A stretch of DNA of 64,000 nucleotides from the NCBI GenBank assembly GCA_013286385.1, contig JABDFU010000004.1, forward strand, positions 1 through 64,000. Reading direction: 5' to 3'. Both the position numbers and the translations under genes were made by a program. Position 1 is the stretch's first letter; every line of letters starts with the position of its first letter. The notes under the pieces are model-generated. The model ran no database searches. It had not been told where the DNA came from and worked only from the letters and a program-made list of their open reading frames with translations. Of this stretch, positions 19,331-33,505 are shown in pieces. This DNA is from Bacteroidota bacterium (GTDB taxonomy: Bacteria > Bacteroidota > Bacteroidia > JABDFU01).

Positions 19331-19489
19331 TTTTGTTTCAATTCCACGTAACCGACCGTAGTCTGAAGAGAGCCTGCCATTCCGTTTCAGGCACTTCAGT
19401 CTTTTTTTGTCTTTTGAAGGTTTTGGAATGTGGGCTGAAAACCAATTTTCAGCACTCCTGTTTCAAAAGAAACAGTAACAAGGCTCAAT

Positions 19490-19903
19490 TTAAAGAAGTC
19501 CTGTTCCCAATCCAATTGCAAGAAGTGTAATCATCACTGTGACTATCCATTGAACAAAGTCAATTGTGATTTTTTTTAGGAGCTTACTGCCTATGTATGC
19601 TCCTGCAAACGCAGAGCCAATTGCAGCCAATAGGATTTTTAAATTGTCCTGAATATTGATGTTGGACAAACGACTGAAATAAACGGAAAGTCTTGTGAGG
19701 TCAACTACACAGGCAATGAATATTCCTGTTGCGATGAAGCTTTCCTTCGTCAATCCGCAACGGAGAAGAAACATACTTCTCAATGCTCCTTGATTCCCTG
19801 ATAATCCGCCAAAAAAACCACTGATGAGACCACCAGCATATAATTTATTTTCGTCAAACTGAATTTTCTTTAAAGCAGGAACAGTTTCAAATAATGCAAA
19901 CAC
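19490..19903 (-). pseudogene. TauE/SafE-family permease, C-terminal half only
   Basis: FALFETVPALKKIQFDENKLYAGGLISGFFGGLSGNQGALRSMFLL matches the middle to C-terminal part of the family; N-terminal helices absent. Confidence 0.75.
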
Positions 19904-19958
19904 ATTAGTGTCCGGTTAAAATAGTAATAAGTTCTTTGAAAATATTGATAGACAAGGG

Positions 19959-20153
19959 TTGCAGAGAGTTTTAGCGGTCAGGAGTGGAGATAATTTTATA
20001 AAGTCAGCCAAATTTGAAATAAGTATATCTGAAACAGATAAGCCAAAGAAATTATTCAGATGTGTCGCTATTCTTGAAGATAAAGACGGAAAAATCTACA
20101 GGAGCAAAATCCACACTGATTCTTCTTTGGAAAAGAAAATTAAAGTGTTTTGA
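19959..20153 (+). CDS. Hypothetical small protein
   Basis: ORF only. Confidence 0.25.
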   Translation: MQRVLAVRSGDNFIKSAKFEISISETDKPKKLFRCVAILEDKDGKIYRSKIHTDSSLEKKIKVF

Positions 20154-20294
20154 ATGAAACCCAACGCCCTCTGGCATTCCAAAAACAAAATGCCCAAGAA
20201 CGCCACTACCCAGCAGCGGATTAAATGGCATCTTGCTCATCAGAGGAACTGTGGCTGCAGGGAGATTCCTGAGAAATTGAAAGAGGAGATTAAA
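20154..20294 (+). CDS. 46-aa small protein with His/Cys motif
   Basis: MKPNALWHSKNKMPKNATTQQRIKWHLAHQRNCGCREIPEKLKRGD; ORF below track cut-off. Confidence 0.3.
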
Positions 20295-20311
20295 AAACGG
20301 GAAACAAAGAA

Positions 20312-20971
20312 TTGAAATTGCAGGTAAATATGACGTACAGGCTTAGAACAGTATCCGTGGTAAAATTCTTAATTTTCGGAATTGGTGGCTCAATAATTTT
20401 AATGGCTGGTACTACCGCTTTTGGTTATCATCATTTCAGTAGAACTGTAGTTGAATGTCTTACGATGATTGCTTTTGCTTCAGCAATTCTTCTCTCTCAC
20501 TTCCTTGCCTCAGCCGAGATGGACGTTACAATCACTGAAACATCTGTCAGTTGGGATAACAAGACAGTTTTATTTGATGATATTATTGGATATTCTGTAA
20601 ACAGGAGCATCTTTATAACAGCGTTTGCAATAAAACTCAAATCAAACAAGGTTGTAAGCATTAACGCCTTTGATTTTGGAAAATTCAAGGAAACCTTTCG
20701 GGAATTTACAGATGAATTAATAAGAGCAATTAAAGCAAAATCAATTAATGCAGAAAAAATGATTTATAGTGAAATGTATAATAGGAATTTGAAGTTCCGC
20801 ATTAAATGGCATTACTATGTAGACATCCCAATTGTTATCGTTGTTAACTTGGGTTTTCTCTATTTTAAAATAATAAAAAATGTTCCTCTTGAATGGTACA
20901 AGCTATTCTTTTTGAACGTTTTATTTTTGAGCACTTTTAAATATTTGCAGGTACGGAAGAAGAAGGAATAG
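20312..20971 (+). CDS. Hypothetical membrane protein
   Basis: Paired N-terminal helices, central PH-like segment, paired C-terminal helices. Confidence 0.45.
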   Translation: MKLQVNMTYRLRTVSVVKFLIFGIGGSIILMAGTTAFGYHHFSRTVVECLTMIAFASAILLSHFLASAEMDVTITETSVSWDNKTVLFDDIIGYSVNRSIFITAFAIKLKSNKVVSINAFDFGKFKETFREFTDELIRAIKAKSINAEKMIYSEMYNRNLKFRIKWHYYVDIPIVIVVNLGFLYFKIIKNVPLEWYKLFFLNVLFLSTFKYLQVRKKKE

Positions 20972-21002
20972 AATTATTGAGGTAAAATCCTGCCGACAAA
21001 AC

Positions 21003-21409
21003 ACACATTCCCTTAACCTGAGCCGAGTTATGCTCCCGAACATGGTACAATCCACCCCAAATCCCATCCCCTCCCAACTTTTCCCCCATTTTCCTCCATA
21101 CTTTCCCAAAAAATCCTATTTTTGCTGTCCCGACCTCAAAATCGGACGTTCTTTGACCATCATTTTCTTCTTTTTTTGAGCACCGCTGTAGTGCTATAGC
21201 TGGAGTGCTGTAGTGCTATAGCAATGCTGCCAAATGTGCCCAAATGTGCCCTTTTGCACGAAAACACAGCAACCAGGCTCCGAAGGATTTGAAGAAATCA
21301 CAGTACCAAGAACCTCTGAACGCATTGATTAACAGCAAGTTCAGACAAAATAAGCGGAAGTAGCTCAGTTGGTAGAGCGTAACCTTGCCAAGGTTAAGGT
21401 CGGCGGTTC
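21003..21409 (+). repeat. Repeat element copy 3, ending in broken tRNA-Gly
   Basis: Long identical blocks with 13299-13714. Confidence 0.9.
21354..21409 (+). pseudogene. tRNA-Gly(GCC), 5' portion intact, T-arm and 3' acceptor disrupted
   Basis: GCGGAAGTAGCTCAGTTGGTAGAGCGTAACCTTGCCAAGGTTAAGGTCGGCGGTTC then AGGATTCCTCTTTGAGTCCGGCTGAC; no CTTCCGC partner. Confidence 0.75.
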
Positions 21410-21552
21410 AGGATTCCTCTTTGAGTCCGGCTGACTTTACAATATCAAAAGAATCCTCCCCCTTCTACCCTCTTCAATATTACAGAAAGTGATTTTACAA
21501 AATCAATCCCACTTATTTACTACTTTTGGGCCTCTTAAAAAAAACAAAAAAC

Positions 21553-26061
<4,509 letters not shown>

Positions 26062-26117
26062 CCGTTCTATTTGTGTACCTTTGGTGTTCAGCGATTCGCT
26101 TATTTATAAATTAATAG

Positions 26118-27308
26118 TTGCCAAAATTGACCTTTAACGATTTTCATTTTGAAAAAGATCTGATGGAAGGCCTGGATTCCATGGGCTTCAGCAAGCCGAC
26201 TCCCATTCAGGAACAAGCCATTCCGGTTATCATGAATAACCGGGACATTATAGCCTGTGCACAGACCGGAACCGGAAAAACAGCAGCTTATCTGTTACCG
26301 ATCATCAATAAATTGTCCAAAAAACCCTCTGATTTTGTCAATACACTGATCATTGCCCCTACCCGGGAACTGGCTATTCAGATTGATGAAGCCTTGCAGG
26401 GTTTCGCTTATTTTGCCCCGGTAAGCTGCATTGCTATTTACGGGGGAAATGACGGTTTTTCATTTGAACAGGAGAAAAAAGCACTTACCCAGGGAGCGAA
26501 TATAATTGTTGCAACTCCGGGAAGACTTATTTCTCACCTGAATATGGGCTACGTAAAAATGCAACACCTCGAACACCTTATTCTGGATGAAGCAGACCGT
26601 ATGCTGGACATGGGTTTCAGCCTCGATATCAATAAAATTATCGGATTTCTTCCCAAACAGCGTCAGACTCTGCTTTTTTCGGCAACAATGCCTCCGAAAA
26701 TCAGAACGCTGGCCAAACATATTCTGGTCAGCCCTGAACAGATTAACATTTCTCTTTCAAAACCTGCAGAAGGCGTTTTACAGGGAGCCTATGTCGTTTA
26801 CAACTCCCAAAAACAAGAGTTGCTGAAAGGATTACTTAAAGGGAAAGACCTGGCCAGCATTATTGTTTTTTCCTCCACCAAGGACAATGTAAAACAGCTG
26901 GAGCGGGAATTGCTGAAACTTAAATTTAATGTATCCGCAATACACTCAGACCTCGAACAGGAAAAGCGAAACGAAGTGCTGAGGGATTTTAAAAACAGAA
27001 AAATACAAACCCTGGTAGCTACCGATATATTATCCAGAGGAATTGATGTAGACTCTATAGGATTGGTTGTCAATTACGACGTACCCGGGGATGCAGAAGA
27101 TTATATACACCGGGTCGGAAGAACTGCCCGCGCTGAATCAACCGGAATCGCGCTTACGTTTATCAACCCTGAAGATCAGCGCAAGTTTAAAAAGATCGAA
27201 GAACTAATCGGTTCAGAGGTGAAAAAATTGCCTTTGCCTGAAGGTATGGGACCGGGACCTGAATACAATCCGGAAAAAAACGAAGGAAAGCCCCGCAAAC
27301 GCTATTAA
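26118..27308 (+). CDS. DEAD-box RNA helicase (TTG start)
   Basis: TPIQEQAIPVI, AQTGTGKTAAYLLP, LDEADRMLDMGF, SATMP, YIHRVGRTAR. Confidence 0.93.
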   Translation: MPKLTFNDFHFEKDLMEGLDSMGFSKPTPIQEQAIPVIMNNRDIIACAQTGTGKTAAYLLPIINKLSKKPSDFVNTLIIAPTRELAIQIDEALQGFAYFAPVSCIAIYGGNDGFSFEQEKKALTQGANIIVATPGRLISHLNMGYVKMQHLEHLILDEADRMLDMGFSLDINKIIGFLPKQRQTLLFSATMPPKIRTLAKHILVSPEQINISLSKPAEGVLQGAYVVYNSQKQELLKGLLKGKDLASIIVFSSTKDNVKQLERELLKLKFNVSAIHSDLEQEKRNEVLRDFKNRKIQTLVATDILSRGIDVDSIGLVVNYDVPGDAEDYIHRVGRTARAESTGIALTFINPEDQRKFKKIEELIGSEVKKLPLPEGMGPGPEYNPEKNEGKPRKRY

Positions 27309-27323
27309 TTTACCTTCCCGGCG

Positions 27324-29555
27324 TTATTGAGCTTCTGAATTAAATTCAGCTTCGGTTATTGGCACATCATCTTTGAAATAGAAAATCTGCCCCCAGGCCC
27401 ATGTACTCTTTCTGTAAATTGCGGCATTGCTCCCCTTCACTACATAAAGCTTTACAATTTTACAATTTCCCTCCTGAGACTTTTCCTCGGTAACGCCCTG
27501 AGGATATTTAGACACGAGGGCATTGACGTATTGCTTTTTTACCTCCGGATCAGCATCCTTTGCAGGAGCAACAATGGCTGTTGATTTGGTGGCAGGAGTA
27601 ACCTTAGCCGGGACGACTACAGCAGGTTTTGTTGCAGCAACAGTTTTTTCTTTGGCCAAGAGATCATTGATAACGGTAATTTTATCCTTTGGGTATTTTT
27701 CATCAGGCATAAGCGTCAGAGCTTCCTGATAAATCGGCTTCGCCGATTTGTATTGTTTTAACAAAAACTGCTTATCAGCATTCTCAATCAAACCTTTGTA
27801 TTTCTCTTTTTTAGCCATTTCAGCGTCTCTTGCTGCCTTATCAGCGGCAAGTTTATCCGCCATTTCTTTGTCTTTCGCTGCTTTATCAGCGGCAGCCTGC
27901 TCTTCTATTTTTTTTATCTCAGCAAGCCTGTCTTTCGGTAGTTGTTCGGCTGGTTTTATGCTTAGCGCCTCATTATATCCGGCTTTTGCAGACGGATAGT
28001 CTTTTGAATCAAAGAATTTATTTGCCTTGGTAATAGCCAAAACATATTTGTCGTTAATTTCTTTTTCCCTGGCGGCCTTTTCTGCTTCTGTAGCATTCTT
28101 ATTTGCAATATCGGTAAGGATTTTTTCTATTTCAACCAACTTGTTCCTGGGATACGCTTCCTCCGTTTTTATCCCTGCAGCCTCATTGTAGGCTGCTTTT
28201 GCTACGAGGTAATCCTTTGCAGCAAAGCCTTTGTCACCTTTCACAATGGCTGCATTGTATTTATCATTGAGTTCTTTTTCTTTTGCGGCCTTATCAGCTG
28301 CAAGTTTATCTGCGGCCGTTTTATCGGCAGCAGCTTTTGCTGCTTTATCTGCCGCAAGTTTATCCGCAGCTGTTTTATCCGCAGCAGCCTTTTCTGCTGC
28401 AAGTTTATCCGCGGCGGCCTTATCTGCTGCAAGTTTATCTGCGGCTGCTTTATCGGCAGCAGCTTTTTCAGCTGCAAGTTTATCCGCAGCCGCTTTATCG
28501 GCAGCAGCCTTTTCTGCCGCAAGTTTGTCCGCAGCGGCCTTATCAGCTGCAAGTTTATCTGCGGCCATTTTATCGGCAGCAGCCTTTTCTGCCGCAAGTT
28601 TATCCGCGGCGGCCTTATCAGCTGCAGCTTTTGCTGCTTTCTCTGCCGCAAGTTTGTCCGCAGCGGCCTTATCAGCTGCAAGTTTATCTGCGGCCATTTT
28701 ATCGGCAGCAGCCTTTTCTGCCGCAAGTTTATCCGCGGCGGCCTTATCAGCTGCAGCTTTTGCTGCTTTCTCTGCCGCAAGTTTGTCCGCAGCCACTTTA
28801 TCTGCTGCTGCTTTATCGGCAGCAGCCTTTTCTGCTGCAAGTTTATCCGCGGCGACCTTATCTGCTGCTGCTTTTGCTGCTTTCTCTGCCGCAAGTTTGT
28901 CCGCAGCCGCTTTATCTGCTGCTGCTTTGTCGGCAGCAGCTTTTGCTGCAGCGGCCTGACTTGCTGCATTCGCATCCGCAGTAGCCTTGTTTTTGTCCTC
29001 CTCCAACTTCTTCTTGTCCTCTTCTTCTGCCTTCTTCTGAACCACTGATAATTTTTCCAGTTTACTTCTCATAGACTGGGTATAACTCTCATCATAATTG
29101 AAATCGTTCTCTGAACTCTGATACGAAAACTTGGCAATGGGTTGACTCAGAATCGCATTTAATTCATTAACATCGACCCCTTTGGGTATTTCAAATAGGA
29201 CAATTTCAGAAAGATCAACTCCTCCGAAGCCTTTTTTTCCTCTCGAATCAGGAACATTTTGGGTATTAAAACTGAAAATTTTGGTAATGTGATTCGCCTT
29301 GGTAACAGTAATAGTATAATTCGCATTGGGATCCAGAACGAAGTCAAATTTTCCATTACTGGTGGTAATGGTTTGTTTAACCTGAACGCCGTCTTTTATT
29401 AAGCTGACAACCGCGCCGTCCATTTTTTTGCCTCCTTTGGTAACCCTTCCGCTAACCGGAAAGTTCCAGGTCTGGGTTTGGGCCATGACCTGAAATCCCA
29501 ATAGTAAAATCAGGGGTAATAGAATTACCTTACGTATTTGTATCGCTTTTATCAA
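27324..29555 (-). CDS. Secreted Ala/Lys/Asp-repeat protein with N-terminal carboxypeptidase-regulatory-like domain and conserved C-terminal domain
   Basis: Signal peptide; SGRVTKGGKKMDGAVVSLIKDG; long AAADKLAAEKAAADK repeats; C-terminal KYPQGVTEEKSQEGNCKIVKLYVVKG. Confidence 0.7.
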   Translation of the reverse strand: MIKAIQIRKVILLPLILLLGFQVMAQTQTWNFPVSGRVTKGGKKMDGAVVSLIKDGVQVKQTITTSNGKFDFVLDPNANYTITVTKANHITKIFSFNTQNVPDSRGKKGFGGVDLSEIVLFEIPKGVDVNELNAILSQPIAKFSYQSSENDFNYDESYTQSMRSKLEKLSVVQKKAEEEDKKKLEEDKNKATADANAASQAAAAKAAADKAAADKAAADKLAAEKAAKAAADKVAADKLAAEKAAADKAAADKVAADKLAAEKAAKAAADKAAADKLAAEKAAADKMAADKLAADKAAADKLAAEKAAKAAADKAAADKLAAEKAAADKMAADKLAADKAAADKLAAEKAAADKAAADKLAAEKAAADKAAADKLAADKAAADKLAAEKAAADKTAADKLAADKAAKAAADKTAADKLAADKAAKEKELNDKYNAAIVKGDKGFAAKDYLVAKAAYNEAAGIKTEEAYPRNKLVEIEKILTDIANKNATEAEKAAREKEINDKYVLAITKANKFFDSKDYPSAKAGYNEALSIKPAEQLPKDRLAEIKKIEEQAAADKAAKDKEMADKLAADKAARDAEMAKKEKYKGLIENADKQFLLKQYKSAKPIYQEALTLMPDEKYPKDKITVINDLLAKEKTVAATKPAVVVPAKVTPATKSTAIVAPAKDADPEVKKQYVNALVSKYPQGVTEEKSQEGNCKIVKLYVVKGSNAAIYRKSTWAWGQIFYFKDDVPITEAEFNSEAQ
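28231..28975 (-). repeat. In-frame tandem repeats encoding (A/K)AADKLAAEKA
   Basis: Reiterated GCAAGTTTATCCGCGGCGGCCTTATCAGCTGC-type units; ~150-bp higher-order duplication. Confidence 0.9.
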
Positions 29556-29623
29556 GTAGATCGCTTAATAGACCCTCTTACAAGGCAAATATCGATAAAA
29601 ACAAAGCACAGTCTTTATACCTG

Positions 29624-30145
29624 CTAAAAAGTATTGGCAATTTCTTTTTTAATGTAATCAATTGCTAATGAGGTAGGTAAGGACTTAATCCGGGAGGAGG
29701 ATTCGATGAGTAGTTGGGCCAGCTCTGATGCCGGGGCAGATTCCGGAATTTTAATGGCCGCAAGATTGACCAACTTTACAATTTCCTCCTTGGCATTTCT
29801 GACCATTTCCCAGGCGGCATTACTCATATATATCTGCTGAGAAAGGTTGTGCTCGAACTCTGAGCGTATGGTTGAAATTAACTCGGCGTGAAGCTGCCTG
29901 GAGCTGAGCGTGGGGCGGCTAAGCCTCAAAACCAGGCCTGAGGGTGAAATCCGTTCAAGAAACAAAACCACCCGTTCATAGGCCTGCAGGCGAATCGGTG
30001 TCGTCAATTCTTTAGAAGCTATTTTAAGATTTACCAGGCGTTTTTTGCTTTCATTGTCCAGGAAATTTTTAATCAGGTAAAAGGCGGTTAAAAAAACAAC
30101 AATAGAAGGAATAATAATTTTCAGCAGTTCAATGAATGGATCCAT
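29624..30145 (-). CDS. Conserved hypothetical protein with one N-terminal TM helix
   Basis: MDPFIELLKIIIPSIVVFLTAFYLIKNFL...; adjacent to OmpA gene. Confidence 0.55.
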   Translation of the reverse strand: MDPFIELLKIIIPSIVVFLTAFYLIKNFLDNESKKRLVNLKIASKELTTPIRLQAYERVVLFLERISPSGLVLRLSRPTLSSRQLHAELISTIRSEFEHNLSQQIYMSNAAWEMVRNAKEEIVKLVNLAAIKIPESAPASELAQLLIESSSRIKSLPTSLAIDYIKKEIANTF

Positions 30146-30152
30146 GTTTTTT

Positions 30153-32243
30153 TTATTTTTCTAAAATTACAAATTCTGTCCTTCGGTTTTTCGAGCGCCC
30201 TTCTTCGGTGTCATTACTTGCCACCGGCATTGTCTTTCCAAAACCTTTAAATCCCAGCAAGCGATCCTTTGAAATCCCCCTTTGCTGCAGAGCCTCTAAA
30301 ACGGTGTAGGCGCGATCAGAGGAAAGAGCCAGATTATTCTGGTCATTGCCCACATTGTCTGTATGTCCACGAATCTCGACTTTGATTCCTGAATTTTCTT
30401 TCATGAATTCAACAAACTCTTCAATTACGATCATTGATTCTTTTTTCAACTCCGCCGAATTTGTTTCGTAGTATATATTGTTCAGGGTATACGTTTGACC
30501 AATTGCAATTTCTTTGGTTTCCAGATCAACCTTAACGGGTTTTCTGAATCCCGAATCATTCAGGGATACCAACTGAGAACTGAAAGCATAATCCTCCTTT
30601 TTAATCGTTAAAATAACATCTTTGGTTTTCTTCGTATTGACCATAACCGCATAGGTTCCATTGGAGGAATCCACTACTGCTTCAATACGCTCTTTTGTTG
30701 TGGCATCTTTCACTTCAATTTTCCCTCCCTCAATAGGGTTCCCCGAAGGATCTTTTATCCTCCCAACCAACAGTTCTACATTTTCAGGTCTTGCTTCCTT
30801 GTATAAATCAAATGAAAAAATATCCCATCCTCCGACTCCCCTGCCCTTCACTTTTGCTTTCTGATTGCTTGCAAAATAACCCAGGTTGCCGTCCGTACTG
30901 ACAAAAAATCCAAGATCATCCCCGACATCATTTATCGGATACCCAATGTTTACCGGCTCAGTCCATTCCTTCTTATCATTTTTACGGCTGTAAAAAATAT
31001 CATATCCACCTAAACCCATGTGTCCGTCAGACGAAAAATACAAAGTTTCACTGTCGGAGTGCATAAAGGGGGACTTTTCGTTGCCCGACGTATTGATTAC
31101 TGCACCCAGATTGACCGGAGGACTCCAATTTCCGGTTTTATCTCTTTCCGTTTTATACAAATCGGCTCCCCCGAATCCACCCTTGCGGTCGCTGGCAAAA
31201 TAAAGCGTCTTGCCGTCTGCCGCAATAGTAGGCTGTGAATCCCAGGCCACCGGGTCGTTTATCCCGGGAACCTTTTGAATGTCGCTCCAATCGTATCCGT
31301 TGAAATCTGAATAATAGATGTCGCAATTGGCCTGCACCCCTCCTTCGTCCTTACAAATGGTAAAATAAACATGCTTATTGTCTATCGAAAGTGAGGCTCC
31401 TCCTTCATTTTCACTTTTCTGATTAAAAGGGCTTTTCATAGGCTGACCCTGATCAAAATCTCCCGCCTTGTTTCTCTTGCTGTAACAGAAATATTCAGCC
31501 TCTGCATCGCTTTTCCAAACCCGGTCTTTTAGTTCCACCGGCATTTTTCGGGTAAACATCATCATCTGATTGTCCGGAGAAATGATCGGCAGGTATTCAT
31601 CCCTGACCGTACAGATTCCTTTTACCGGTATAGGATCGAAGGGCACCGGCTTTTTAAAAATCTCCGAATAAAATTTCGAATACTTGTACATTTCTTTGGC
31701 CTGGTAAATAAAGGCATCGTATTTTTCATTGAACTTATTATCGTCGTCATCACTGAAATCAATGTACTTTTTCAAATACACTTTTGCAGAATCGTAATTC
31801 TCTTCTTCGTAATAACTGAATCCGACGTAATAGTAGGGATCTGAGTGGTACTTCGGACAAATCGAGATAACCTTCTTGAAATAGGGTACGGCCGGCTTAA
31901 ACGGTTTATTGTCCAGAATCAGAGTCTTTATTTTCTCTGCTGCAAACATATAATTGGCCTCCACATAATCGGGCTCAAGGGCAAGGGAAGCTTCCAGAGC
32001 CTTCATCCGCTCCTCTTTTTTCAACTGTTTTTTATTGCAGCCTTTCTCATATAGCTCCACAGCCTTTTTATCCTCCATCTCCTGGCAGGAAACAAGTTTT
32101 ACCTCTCCTTTGTTCTTTTTTTTAGGCGGCGCTGGTGCGGATTGAGCAAAAGCAAATTCACTCAGCAGTCCCGATGCAACACTCAGCAATACCGAAGCAA
32201 AAAGAAAAAAAAGGCCCGACTTGAATTTATTCACGATTTTCAA
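30153..32243 (-). CDS. OmpA-family protein with TPR, PD40 and carboxypeptidase-regulatory-like domains
   Basis: LYFASDRKGGFGGADLYKTER; LYFSSDGHMGLGGYDIFYSR; VEIRGHTDNVGNDQNNLALSSDRAYTV. Confidence 0.9.
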   Translation of the reverse strand: MKIVNKFKSGLFFLFASVLLSVASGLLSEFAFAQSAPAPPKKKNKGEVKLVSCQEMEDKKAVELYEKGCNKKQLKKEERMKALEASLALEPDYVEANYMFAAEKIKTLILDNKPFKPAVPYFKKVISICPKYHSDPYYYVGFSYYEEENYDSAKVYLKKYIDFSDDDDNKFNEKYDAFIYQAKEMYKYSKFYSEIFKKPVPFDPIPVKGICTVRDEYLPIISPDNQMMMFTRKMPVELKDRVWKSDAEAEYFCYSKRNKAGDFDQGQPMKSPFNQKSENEGGASLSIDNKHVYFTICKDEGGVQANCDIYYSDFNGYDWSDIQKVPGINDPVAWDSQPTIAADGKTLYFASDRKGGFGGADLYKTERDKTGNWSPPVNLGAVINTSGNEKSPFMHSDSETLYFSSDGHMGLGGYDIFYSRKNDKKEWTEPVNIGYPINDVGDDLGFFVSTDGNLGYFASNQKAKVKGRGVGGWDIFSFDLYKEARPENVELLVGRIKDPSGNPIEGGKIEVKDATTKERIEAVVDSSNGTYAVMVNTKKTKDVILTIKKEDYAFSSQLVSLNDSGFRKPVKVDLETKEIAIGQTYTLNNIYYETNSAELKKESMIVIEEFVEFMKENSGIKVEIRGHTDNVGNDQNNLALSSDRAYTVLEALQQRGISKDRLLGFKGFGKTMPVASNDTEEGRSKNRRTEFVILEK

Positions 32244-32260
32244 TCCTTAATGCATGATGG

Positions 32261-33340
32261 TTACCTGGTATATGATCTGTTCCGCAGCACATGATCTGCC
32301 AACACCAGAGCAGCCATTGCTTCAACAATCGGAACAGCCCTGGGAAGAACACAGGGATCGTGCCGGCCTTTACCGGCCAGATCGACCATTTTCATTGAAG
32401 CATTCAGGGTCTTTTGCTTTTTCATAATTGTCGCAACCGGCTTAAAAGCAACTCTGAAATAGATATCCTCTCCATTGCTGATTCCTCCTTGTATGCCGCC
32501 TGAATGATTGGTAAGCGTACTTACTTTTCCCTTTTTAAGTGTAAAAAGATCGTTGTGCTCTGAACCTTTCATGCTGACACCTTCAAATCCAGATCCGTAT
32601 TCAAAACCTTTGACCGCATTGATACTCAACATAGCCTTTCCAAGGTCGGCGTGCAGCTTGTCAAATACGGGTTCCCCCAGACCCACAGGTGTTCCCCGTA
32701 TTACACAGGTAATCACTCCGCCTATGCTGTCTCCTTCTTTTCGAACCTCTTCTATGTGTTTAATCATGAGACGGGCCGTTTCTGCATCCGGGCAACGAAC
32801 CGGGTTTGTCTCTGCATCTGAAAGACTAAGTTCGCTGTATAGCTTGCTGAGCTTTACAGCTCCAACCTGAGAAGTAAAGGCCTGAATCCGTATTCCTGAT
32901 TTTTTCAGCAACAGTTTTGCGATAGCACCCGCCACTACTCTGGAAACAGTCTCCCTGGCTGAAGATCGCCCCCCTCCCCTCCAATCCCTTCGGCCATATT
33001 TGGCGTCATAGGTGTAATCGGCATGAGAAGGACGGTAAACGTCTTTCAGGTGATCGTAATCTTTTGACTTGGAATCCTCGTTGGGTATGATAAAACCAAT
33101 GGGCGTACCGGTGGTTTTCCCGTCCGTAATGCCCGACAAAAACTTAACCACGTCAGACTCCTTACGCTGACTGACCAGTTTTGACTGGCCAGGTCTTCGC
33201 CGGTCAAGCTCAGATTGAATAAAATCCAGGTCCATCTCAAGGCCCGCAGGACAACCGTCCACTATTCCTCCCATTGCCTGGCCGTGCGACTCTCCAAAAG
33301 TGCTCAGACAAAATACGGTTCCAAAACTATTTCCTGCCAC
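32261..33340 (-). CDS. aroC: Chorismate synthase
   Basis: [59 protein letters not shown]. Confidence 0.96.
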   Translation of the reverse strand: MAGNSFGTVFCLSTFGESHGQAMGGIVDGCPAGLEMDLDFIQSELDRRRPGQSKLVSQRKESDVVKFLSGITDGKTTGTPIGFIIPNEDSKSKDYDHLKDVYRPSHADYTYDAKYGRRDWRGGGRSSARETVSRVVAGAIAKLLLKKSGIRIQAFTSQVGAVKLSKLYSELSLSDAETNPVRCPDAETARLMIKHIEEVRKEGDSIGGVITCVIRGTPVGLGEPVFDKLHADLGKAMLSINAVKGFEYGSGFEGVSMKGSEHNDLFTLKKGKVSTLTNHSGGIQGGISNGEDIYFRVAFKPVATIMKKQKTLNASMKMVDLAGKGRHDPCVLPRAVPIVEAMAALVLADHVLRNRSYTR

Positions 33341-33505
33341 GGCATAAAAGTACGGAATTTGAAACTTATACCAATTTCCCCGGCATTAACTGAAACCAAA
33401 CAGTTTTACATTACTCACCTCTACTATTTTGATATAAATGAGTTCATGAATGCTTCGCATTTCGTAAACTTGTCAAGTTTCAGTATATCTTTAGTGAATC
33501 GCAGA

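Noticed and set aside
28231-28984. Long antisense ORFs (LSAAALSAASLSAA..., PQVYPQRPYQLQ...) on both frames opposite the KAA repeats
   Set aside because: By-products of stop-free repetitive GC-rich codons; the minus-strand KAA frame has signal peptide and flanking domains
32508-32870. 120-aa plus-strand ORF
   Set aside because: Antisense to aroC
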